In this document: positions 59,301 to 61,221 of the stretch, piece by piece
Numbering within the stretch: position 1 is the stretch's first letter
Layout of the letters: every line of letters begins with the position of its first letter
Assembly: GCA_033239005.1 (NCBI GenBank)
Contig: BSQZ01000125.1
Location: forward strand, 441,501 to 505,500
From: Lamellibrachia satsuma
Lineage: Eukaryota > Annelida > Polychaeta > Sabellida > Siboglinidae
Direction: 5' to 3'
DNA: 64,000 bases
Position numbers and translations under genes: made by a program
Notes under the pieces: model-generated
What the model saw: the letters and a program-made list of their open reading frames with translations, nothing else
Database searches by the model: none
Told to the model about the DNA's origin: nothing

Positions 59301-61183
59301 AGTTTATTTGTGTTTCGTATTTCTTATAAGATTATAGTTTTATCTTCTCTAAACTTAGCGGGCTGCGGGCTTGCAGGCCGCAGGCTTACCCGTCTTTGGC
59401 CCGCGGGTATGAGCCGGGTATGGGCCTGAAACTTGCGGGCTTGGGCCAAACATTCACGGTCTGGGCCGAGCCTGGTCCTAAATTCTAGTTTGCGGGCCTG
59501 GGCCGGGCCGGGCTGGGCTTGAAAAATTGCTGCGGGCCTGGGCCGGGCCTGGACTCTAACGGCTAATTGCGGGCCGGGCTTGGGCTCAAATTATAGGCCC
59601 GCACAGGGCACTAAATTGCTTTATTAATGTACACACATATTAATTATAGGACCAAACGTTTATATATACTCATATTAATTATAGTAACAAAGGTATATAC
59701 ACACATATTAATTATAGGCCAAAAGTTATATACACACATATTAATTATAGGCCAAAAGTTATATACACGCATATTAATTATAGGAACACAGGTATATACA
59801 CACATAGTAATTATAGGACCAAAGGTATATACACACATTAATTATAGTACCAAAAAATATATATATACACACACATATTAATTATAGACCCAAAGTTTAT
59901 ACATACATATTAATTATAGGGACCAAAGGTTTATACACACATTAATTATATAACCAAAGGTATATACACATTAATTACAGGAACAAAGGTATATACACAT
60001 ATTAATTATAGAACCAAAAGTATATACACACATATTAATTATAGAACCAAAGGAATATACAAGTTAATTATAGGAACGAAAGTATATGCACACATTAATT
60101 ATAGGACCAAAGGTATATACGCACATATTAATTATAGAACCAAAGGTATATACACACATTAGTTATAGGAACAAAGGTATATACACACATATAAATTAAG
60201 AAGTAATACAATTATTGTGTTCTGTCTTGTTTTCATTAATTAATATACAATAAAAAATATTTCACCTGCAGGTCTGACATTGGCATGAGTAAATTTCACA
60301 AAGTATGTGCCATATTTCGTCAAAATCGAATCAGGTAGAGAATTATTTGGCCTTTACTTAAATGATTTCATAACTCATATTGTGAATACTCAGTTATGTA
60401 GCAGAATCTACGATCCTTCATTCTGGTCAATATTCGGCAGGAGAAGACATGGCTGACAGCACCACTGAAGCTACATCCAAGTCTACCAACAGGAGGCAGG
60501 CATGTACAGTGTTTGTCAGTAACCTTGATTTCAAGGTCGACGAAGAGGGACTCAAACACATCTTCTCAAAGGTAGGTCTTTGTCTCAGTATATTTAATTA
60601 ATTCTGATAATTAATATTGTGATATAAAAAGGTAAGATGCAAAATGTTGTGTTTAAACATTATCAGGTTAACATAATTGTGACCAATATTTAGCCAAAAT
60701 TGACAAATGTAGTAATTTTAATTAAAAGATCTCACTCACGGTGTTTTTATCAGTGAAGATAAAATAATGCTTTTTTTAGTAAAGTTAGACAACAAATTGT
60801 GCTTGTTCACATCGAATGTGTGTTTTCATATTGACAAATTCAATTATAATTTTTCAGGAATTAATAATTAATTAAATATATATACAATCGGTTAACAGCA
60901 TTTTAGAAAGGTACATAATAGTAAATTGTTTGGATGTCTGGAGTCCATGTTTGGATGTTGATGTAAAACTATAAAACTATAAAAATAAATCTCAATAATT
61001 ACAAATTAATGAAAATAGAAAATAATGTTACATATAGTTCAGGTGTATAATAATTCTAAAGTTAATGTTTTTTAATTGTGCTTTGTGGATTTTTTATAGT
61101 TGGGGGACATCTCAGAAGTGAGACTTGTGAAGAACTTTAAAGGAAAGTCGAAAGGTTATGCATACGTAGAATTTACAGATGAG
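20629..61183 (+). CDS. SART3: SART3 orthologue, U4/U6 snRNP recycling factor (18 exons, 3' part missing)
   Basis: Known role: SART3/p110 binds U6 and U4/U6 snRNA in the nucleus and Cajal bodies and helps re-anneal U4/U6 for further splicing rounds. It also recruits the deubiquitinases USP4/USP15. The sequence shows an acidic N-terminus (codons 1-50), then HAT repeats from LHENPYLYDTHVQLI to about YINYQREEGS. Hallmarks include RAIRNCPW, LCL-type W/Y pairs, EYQAYIDYELK and DYLRRRINW. A basic and PPPGY-containing linker follows, then RRM1 with TVFVSNL (RNP2) and KGYAYVEF (RNP1). All 17 internal junctions are GT-AG with matching phase, totalling 726 codons and no stop. The N-terminus is shorter than in human. 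RRM1 is cut after FTDE at 61,183; RRM2 and the C-terminal LSm-interacting end lie beyond the window. Confidence 0.95.
20935..22190 (-). mobile_element. CR1-like LINE remnant, minus strand, in intron 1
   Basis: Minus-strand pieces read WAVWSKNTGRSTVLQLIKV, YINFQKAFDTVPHKSLNK (RT motif A region), IEAFLFADGIKVFR (FADD-like, degraded to FADG), HDLNTLEQWSNKWLLKFH and DAFLPLYKTMVRTHLNY. Stops and frameshifts are numerous, so the copy is old. It interrupts the 26-bp repeat region. Confidence 0.8.
22207..23662. repeat. 33-bp minisatellite in intron 1, about 44 copies
   Basis: Unit: aacatacactgtgggtagta plus catacaacaact. The period of 33 keeps frames open on both strands (VVHTTTKHTLW on plus), so long spurious ORFs appear. 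Variant units (gtggata, cagacac, cgtgcac) are clustered, and a compound block near 22,720-22,860 recurs at about 22,950-23,080. This shows multi-unit duplication. Confidence 0.95.
24010..25842 (+). mobile_element. CR1-like LINE, plus strand, in intron 1
   Basis: Plus-strand pieces in order: YRRTRKDKDYTNYKEAFNAA (pre-RT), NVIPLFKKG-type RT start near 24,600, IYLDFQKAFDKLPHKRLLLK, GIGDGIIDWIEQWLNDRRQ, TDGNKQHLQNDVDKLV and VKDQCRLDIRKSSFSQRTIN. An internal deletion with a TATATA run lies at about 25,000-25,070. It shares the tail GGCAATCTTGTTAAATC with the minus-strand copy in intron 11, so both belong to one family. Confidence 0.85.
25850..26980. repeat. 26-bp minisatellite ending at the exon-2 acceptor
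   Basis: The unit tctctgtttgttgtgtgtcc plus tgattg repeats about 43 times with shortened variants, down to about 7 bp before the exon-2 acceptor AG. The T-rich unit supplies the pyrimidine tract of that acceptor, and each unit holds a CTGAT word that fits a loose branch-point consensus. Confidence 0.93.
26988..27114 (+). CDS. SART3: SART3 exon 2
   Basis: Encodes LHENPYLYDTHVQLISLL and EKMGEIFPLTE, the first HAT repeat. Acceptor TTCAG, donor GAAG|GTGCAT, phase 0 in and 1 out. Confidence 0.95.
27226..27332. repeat. Dispersed repeat relic in intron 2
   Basis: It resembles the right subterminal part of the hAT-like element in intron 15 (about 55,297-55,385): gagcgattctagcaatta against gagcgattttagcaattg, and gtgataaggagcaagag against gcgataaggagtgagag. 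Intron 2 (27,115-27,588) has no other feature. Confidence 0.65.
27589..27696 (+). CDS. SART3: SART3 exon 3
   Basis: Encodes ELWLSWLEDEEKLAG and VYQLFDRAVNDYL, the second HAT repeat with the paired W/Y pattern. Acceptor GACAG, donor CTCT|GTAAGC, phase 1 in and 1 out. Confidence 0.93.
27697..28480. other. Intron 3, 5' part without recognisable features
   Basis: AT-rich sequence with runs of aatttaattaatta near 27,840-27,940. No coding homology and no array. Confidence 0.6.
28480..30220. repeat. 40-bp minisatellite in intron 3, about 43 copies
   Basis: The unit tatagcatcccttatgcatg plus aagacttgatgtagttattt has an exact 40-bp period for 1.7 kb with almost no indels. Two main versions differ in their second half (aagacttgat against aatacatgat). 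The first dominates on the left and the second in the middle and right. Confidence 0.96.
30285..30630. repeat. 34-bp minisatellite in intron 3, about 10 copies
   Basis: The unit gtagttgatgaaagaataaa plus cattgacattcaag, with a ttgacgacagaaga variant. It ends about 110 bp before exon 4. Confidence 0.94.
30742..30926 (+). CDS. SART3: SART3 exon 4
   Basis: Encodes VRVWLEYVQYSIGGMAE, VRSVFERAITAVGL-type sequence and EIWEAYHEFETAVLAGLQ. Acceptor TTGTAG, donor CTACAG|GTGGGT, phase 1 in and 0 out. The last roughly 19 nt of the exon and the donor belong to the first unit of the array that fills the start of intron 4. Confidence 0.93.
30927..32880 (+). repeat. 34-bp/31-bp array of exon-4 3' end plus donor, about 55-60 copies
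   Basis: Units contain tcctggctggtctacag followed by gtgggtgtggtca. The period is 34 bp to about 31,920, then 31 bp (ctggctagtctacag|gtgggt). Nearly every unit therefore recreates CTACAG|GTGGGT, the real exon-4 5' splice site. The exon-4 frame stays open from 30,927 to the stop at 31,146-31,148. Confidence 0.93.
33000..33705. repeat. 40-bp minisatellite in intron 4, about 17 copies
   Basis: The unit ttaccttgttatacatactt plus accctccgttatctgaagac, with a tccgtgctttccc variant. About 110 bp of unique sequence separates it from the donor-bearing array, and about 220 bp from the next array. Confidence 0.93.
33935..35970 (+). repeat. 53-bp array of exon-5 acceptor copies, about 38 copies
   Basis: Each unit contains gtccttgtcgtag followed by ccagcgcctgggtc. 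The last unit is the real acceptor TTGTAG|CCAGCGCCTGGGTCAG of exon 5. Left-hand units are more diverged (ccagtgcctgg); units at 34,680-35,640 are nearly identical. The array abuts the exon without a gap. Confidence 0.93.
35971..36076 (+). CDS. SART3: SART3 exon 5
   Basis: Encodes PAPGSVVMEEQQHQQDAQ and RILKLMRRQLSLPLM. RRQLSLPLM matches the conserved FRRQLAIPL region of SART3. Phase 0 in and 1 out; donor ATGG|GTGAGT. The start at CCA is the acceptor compatible with exon-4 phase. The first residues (PAPGS) are array-derived and less certain than the rest. Confidence 0.82.
36048..36334 (+). repeat. 60-bp array of exon-5 3' end plus donor, left part
   Basis: Units read gagacaactctcacttcc, then rctgatgg|gtgagtcagag and ccatagagtcaataaat. 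The first unit is the real end of exon 5. It is cut by a LINE at about 36,335 and resumes at about 37,841. Confidence 0.93.
36335..37840 (-). mobile_element. 5'-truncated CR1/L2-like LINE inserted in the exon-5 donor array
   Basis: The minus strand starts abruptly at DLTAAFDTIKHDILLWRLYG (RT motif A), then SGVPQGSVLGPVLFNTYIAP and HLYADDTQLYVD (YADD), with one in-frame stop before it. A 256-codon open stretch (37,500-36,730) ends RRAFAGPTLWNSLPLELRAI and LKTFLFLN. The 3' UTR runs to about 36,335. Left and right array halves join with about 3 bp (CTA) duplicated. It is among the best preserved LINEs here. Confidence 0.88.
37841..38395 (+). repeat. 60-bp array of exon-5 3' end plus donor, right part, about 9 copies
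   Basis: Exact 60-bp period. Each unit carries cactgatgg|gtgagtcagag, a full copy of the exon-5 donor with about 26 nt of exon sequence before it. In the exon-5 frame each copy is preceded by TAA (caa-taa-atg-aga-caa). Confidence 0.93.
38472..38542 (+). tRNA. tRNA-like sequence (SINE head or tRNA pseudogene)
   Basis: Shows acaatga, then CATAGTGGTTTTAACG (D-arm/A-box-like), GGTTCGAATCC (perfect B-box/T-loop) and a 3' side ctattgt that pairs with about five bases of the 5' acceptor strand. The anticodon stem pairs poorly and no CCA-side discriminator is clear. It is probably a tRNA-derived SINE fragment, not an active tRNA. Confidence 0.45.
38735..39118. repeat. 47-bp minisatellite in intron 5, about 8 copies
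   Basis: The unit gcagtcccaaggactggata plus tgacattatttaagaactta and cctttga. It ends about 45 bp before the exon-6 acceptor. Units alternate between ggactgg and ggattgg, suggesting a two-unit (94-bp) duplication step. Confidence 0.93.
39164..39285 (+). CDS. SART3: SART3 exon 6
   Basis: Encodes MKQTFAEYKGWVDPVEPHV and KMKQLKPYEDAL. Acceptor GTTACAG, donor CTC|GTAGGT, phase 1 in and 0 out. Intron 6 (39,286-39,654) holds no recognisable feature. Confidence 0.93.
39655..39810 (+). CDS. SART3: SART3 exon 7
   Basis: Encodes ASADPPRLSEYQAYIDYEL, IYERALQENCLVTDLWLHY and TKYL, strongly matching the central HAT repeats of SART3. Acceptor GCCAG, donor CTG|GTGAGG, phase 0 on both sides. Confidence 0.95.
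39846..39920. repeat. Short GGACAGACAGGC-type repeat in intron 7
   Basis: Degenerate 4-bp-based repeat (ggacagacagac, gatggacgga, ggcaggca) about 35 bp after the exon-7 donor. Confidence 0.8.
40381..40637. repeat. 40-bp minisatellite in intron 7, about 6.5 copies
   Basis: The unit gcttcatattgttggtgtca plus cctttggtggacagacagtt. Right-hand copies carry cgtattgtggg. The region from 39,960 to 40,380 has no feature. Confidence 0.93.
40962..41320. repeat. 20-bp then 27-bp minisatellites in intron 7
   Basis: cacagaggttgagacattgc repeats about five times (40,969-41,055). It changes directly into acagagattgctgtatgaca plus gtaaaag, about ten times (to 41,315). The shared cacagag start suggests the second grew from the edge of the first. 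Confidence 0.92.
41611..41749 (+). CDS. SART3: SART3 exon 8
   Basis: Encodes DCTLQIESVCLGVHERAIRN, CPWACPLWLGYIRALERYV and HDTIK. RAIRNCPW is a diagnostic SART3 HAT motif. Acceptor ACTCAG, donor AAAG|GTGACC, phase 0 in and 1 out. Confidence 0.95.
42124..42350. repeat. 17/34-bp minisatellite in intron 8 next to the exon-9 acceptor
   Basis: tcatctgtaaagtg and tcacctgtaaagtg units of 17 bp alternate with gata and gtgg ends, giving a 34-bp period and about 13 subunits. It ends about 15 bp before the exon-9 acceptor, so the likely branch-point region lies in the array. 41,750-42,120 is featureless AT-rich sequence. Confidence 0.9.
42367..42474 (+). CDS. SART3: SART3 exon 9
   Basis: Encodes TFERAFGVGFGQTDDMLQLW and YCDYLRRRINWQS. 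Acceptor TTGCAG, donor TCTG|GTAGGC, phase 1 in and 1 out. Intron 9 (42,475-42,778) shows no array. Confidence 0.94.
42779..42841 (+). CDS. SART3: SART3 exon 10
   Basis: Short exon encoding HSSELEELRSVFDKAISSLE. Acceptor TTTCAG, donor GAAG|GTAAGT, phase 1 in and 1 out. SELEELR matches the SKELEELRAAF region of vertebrate SART3. Confidence 0.94.
42919..44777. repeat. 37-bp minisatellite in intron 10, about 50 copies
   Basis: The unit ttgtgatggccaggacagcc plus cagcctccttacttatg. The same ordered set of variants (gattcc, tgcttgtg, acaccctag) recurs in blocks, for example around 43,440-43,830 and 43,920-44,340. This indicates duplications of several hundred base pairs. Confidence 0.95.
44778..45120. 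repeat. TG-rich compound microsatellite/minisatellite
   Basis: (TG)n runs separated by cattgacacactggtgtg-type units. It follows directly on the 37-bp array. Overlapping open frames of His-Thr-type repeats are artefacts. Confidence 0.9.
45194..45335. repeat. Short inverted-repeat element in intron 10
   Basis: ctcagagtgtcgaatgt (45,194-45,210) is exactly reverse-complemented at 45,319-45,335. Total length is 142 bp. It could be a small MITE or fold-back. No clear target duplication was seen. Confidence 0.6.
45399..45457 (+). CDS. SART3: SART3 exon 11
   Basis: Encodes VGPTADPQCMLLRYWARIE. WARIE matches the conserved NWARIEARL block. Acceptor TTGCAG, donor GAG|GTTCGT (weak +4/+5), phase 1 in and 0 out. 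Confidence 0.9.
45597..47630. repeat. 19-bp minisatellite in intron 11, about 107 copies
   Basis: The unit cttgctgctacatgacaca, with atgtcaca, acgtcaca, atgataca and acgaca variants. It begins from unique sequence reading gatgtgacaagtcat...gatgacacatttgctgctac at 45,540-45,620, a plausible seed. It has the highest copy number in the window. Confidence 0.95.
47631..48099. other. Intron 11 AT-rich segment with (AT)n and a repeat tail
   Basis: attattattactaacattta then tatagtgccatatatcc (47,678-47,720) looks like the 3' tail of a retroelement. An (AT)n run lies at 47,780-47,808. The remainder is AT-rich with no homology seen. Confidence 0.5.
48100..48150. repeat. 13-bp minisatellite, left part
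   Basis: acatgacaataat / acatgacaataac units. It is interrupted by a LINE and resumes at 49,261-49,320. Confidence 0.88.
48151..49260 (-). mobile_element. 5'-truncated CR1-like LINE inserted in a 13-bp array
   Basis: The minus strand begins RLLLKLKAHGIGDSITDWIE, then LSGVPQGSVLGPILFLIYIN, LKFADDTKLFRKVN (FADD), and after one frameshift ILGLIRRNITYKGKKLIIPL, RPHLEYCIQAWRPYRKKDID and RTINEWNKLSTDCVTASS. The tail GATTTAACAAGATTTGCC (plus strand) ends it. Only one clear frameshift is seen, so it is relatively young. It is the same family as the plus-strand copy in intron 1. Confidence 0.9.
49261..49320. repeat. 13-bp minisatellite, right part
   Basis: Continuation of the acatgacaataac array after the LINE insertion, about 4.5 copies, ending about 60 bp before exon 12. 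Confidence 0.88.
49382..49491 (+). CDS. SART3: SART3 exon 12
   Basis: Encodes AKFCGNLPRSRELWNRVLQR and AHMWLEFFNMER. MWLEFFNMER matches MWLEYYNLER of human SART3. Acceptor TCACAG, donor GCG|GTAAGT, phase 0 in and 2 out. Confidence 0.95.
49671..50142. repeat. 50/48-bp minisatellite in intron 12, about 9.5 copies
   Basis: The unit ggttccccagtctacgttac plus attatagttattctgttaaa. Copies shift from 50 bp (acatatgttat) to 48 bp (acatgttat) midway. An (AT)n run follows at about 50,320-50,352. Confidence 0.93.
50499..50611 (+). CDS. SART3: SART3 exon 13
   Basis: Encodes AYGDHKHCTKLLQNAVNSV and DWPETLFDAYINYQREE, the last HAT units. Acceptor TGACAG, donor GAAG|GTAAAA, phase 2 in and 1 out. Confidence 0.94.
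50775..50850. repeat. Retroelement tail in intron 13
   Basis: ataataataataattgactt then ctatggcgcctataccctc and ctgagctcagaggcgcgac resemble the 3' tail of the CR1-like fragment at 12,495-12,560. The 48-bp array starts about 85 bp further on. Confidence 0.65.
50933..51896. repeat. 48-bp minisatellite in intron 13, 20 copies
   Basis: The unit acttgtataacgtctaaacc plus caagctcaggaggcagaaca and taacaaaa. A 48-bp period opens long frames on both strands (KTCITSKPKLRRQNIT on plus). Variants (aagctc/aggctc, cataac/cttaac) form contiguous blocks. Confidence 0.96.
51945..52460. repeat. 31-bp minisatellite in intron 13, about 16 copies
   Basis: The unit gctcaggagggaaagcaggg plus ttaaccaggga. It ends about 65 bp before exon 14. 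It is G-rich on the coding strand. Confidence 0.95.
52527..52603 (+). CDS. SART3: SART3 exon 14
   Basis: Encodes SLQDCVEAVGRCEAQQKRVE and DRRTK, the end of the HAT region and start of the basic linker. Acceptor TCCCAG, donor AAG|GTGGGT, phase 1 in and 0 out. Confidence 0.9.
52886..53455. repeat. 30-bp minisatellite in intron 14, about 19 copies
   Basis: The unit ggtggcgctattacattgcc plus ttgggagatg, with tgctat/cactat variants and one 1-bp insertion near 53,366. Open frames exist in all three plus-strand frames because 30 is a multiple of three. The following 53,456-53,901 shows no feature. Confidence 0.95.
53902..54054 (+). CDS. SART3: SART3 exon 15
   Basis: Encodes AAGKESYSAHKHKKQGTFG, KKGDKGHTPPDGSTGKSA and QAKVSFKRK, a Lys-rich linker likely to hold nuclear-localisation signals (HKHKK and FKRK). 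Acceptor TGACAG, donor AAAG|GTAAGA, phase 0 on both sides. The linker is poorly conserved; assignment rests on splice phase and position. Confidence 0.85.
54150..54438. repeat. 24-bp minisatellite in intron 15, first block
   Basis: Units such as cagacgcgtcaagacccgcg plus ctct, about 11 copies. The array starts within aatgtcttctattgcgcct...cctcagaaaccc, a sequence related to the retroelement tails at 12,495 and 50,775. Confidence 0.9.
54440..55401. mobile_element. hAT-like non-autonomous DNA element inside the 24-bp array
   Basis: Terminal inverted repeats CAGGGCTTCACGTTTGA (54,440-54,456) and the complement of TCAAAAATGATGCCCTG (55,385-55,401) match at 14 of 17 sites. Subterminal AGGCGAGCGAT repeats are also inverted. 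The flanking array phase resumes across the insertion with similar bases (cccgtg / cccacg). No transposase frame was seen in its 962 bp. Confidence 0.75.
55402..56775. repeat. 24/22-bp minisatellite in intron 15, main block, with 300-bp higher-order repeat
   Basis: gtgcatcaagacccgcactc plus acag (24 bp) alternates with gcgcgtcaagactcgctctc plus ag (22 bp), giving a 46-bp period. That period makes all three plus frames open for over 400 codons. The sequences from 55,921 and 56,221 match almost exactly for several hundred base pairs at an offset of 300 bp. Confidence 0.94.
56836..57005. repeat. 13-bp minisatellite in intron 15, about 13 copies
   Basis: gcccaagagggca units change to gcctaagagggca part-way through. 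Sequence from 57,010 to 57,380 has no recognised feature except a CR1-like gggagtgagttccacagagtt word near 57,084. Confidence 0.92.
57383..57740. mobile_element. hAT-like MITE (358 bp) just upstream of exon 16
   Basis: Starts CAGGGTTG and ends CAACCCTG. The inner ends are rich in GATTTAAATCATGATTT words in both orientations. Flanks actaataa (57,375-57,382) and actaatag (57,741-57,748) give a 7/8 target duplication of the hAT length. It has no coding capacity. It ends 32 bp before the exon-16 start. Confidence 0.85.
57773..57959 (+). CDS. SART3: SART3 exon 16
   Basis: Encodes AEESTPASTDPGGFKMTV, ELKPPPGYKPSSVCPPPGY and TPETPGGEGEAPPPKKTR. It is a Pro/Gly-rich linker with two PPGY (PPxY) motifs and a basic PPKKTR. 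Acceptor TTATAG, donor CGAG|GTAAAC, phase 0 in and 1 out. Confidence 0.87.
58003..58105. repeat. 51-bp tandem duplication in intron 16
   Basis: The phrase aactgccatgtgatgtagcc plus ctgcttagctttatttcaag occurs twice in tandem. Confidence 0.9.
58138..58242. repeat. About 31-33-bp minisatellite, left part
   Basis: acacatattaattatagga plus caaaggtatat units, about 3 copies. They are interrupted by an inserted GC-rich-ended element and continue at 59,620-60,195. Confidence 0.85.
58243..59613. mobile_element. DNA-transposon-like element with GC-rich subterminal repeats
   Basis: Ends TAGTGCCC and GGGCACTA are inverted. Both flanks hold many GGGCCGGGCC / GGCCTGGGCC words in opposite order. The interior of about 950 bp is AT-rich and has no recognisable transposase frame. 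It splits a minisatellite. No clear target duplication was found, so superfamily is unassigned. Confidence 0.7.
59620..60195. repeat. About 31-33-bp minisatellite, right part, about 18 copies
   Basis: Continuation of the tatacacacatattaattat plus aggaccaaaggta array. Copies are more diverged and variable in length than most arrays here. Confidence 0.9.
60441..60571 (+). CDS. SART3: SART3 exon 17 (start of RRM1)
   Basis: Encodes EDMADSTTEATSKSTNRRQ, then ACTVFVSNLDFKVDEEGLKH and IFSK. TVFVSNL is the RNP2 strand of RRM1. Acceptor CGGCAG, donor AAG|GTAGGT, phase 1 in and 0 out. Intron 17 (60,572-61,099) is AT-rich and array-free. Confidence 0.95.
61100..61183 (+). CDS. SART3: SART3 exon 18 (RRM1 core)
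   Basis: Encodes LGDISEVRLVKNFKGKSKGY and AYVEFTDE. KGYAYVEF is RNP1, with aromatic residues in the RNA-binding positions. Acceptor TTATAG, donor GAG|GTATTT, phase 0 on both sides. The remaining RRM1 helix/strand and RRM2 are outside the window. Confidence 0.95.
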
Positions 61184-61221
61184 GTATTTACATTTCCTTT
61201 ATTTATAATTAATATGGTTAT

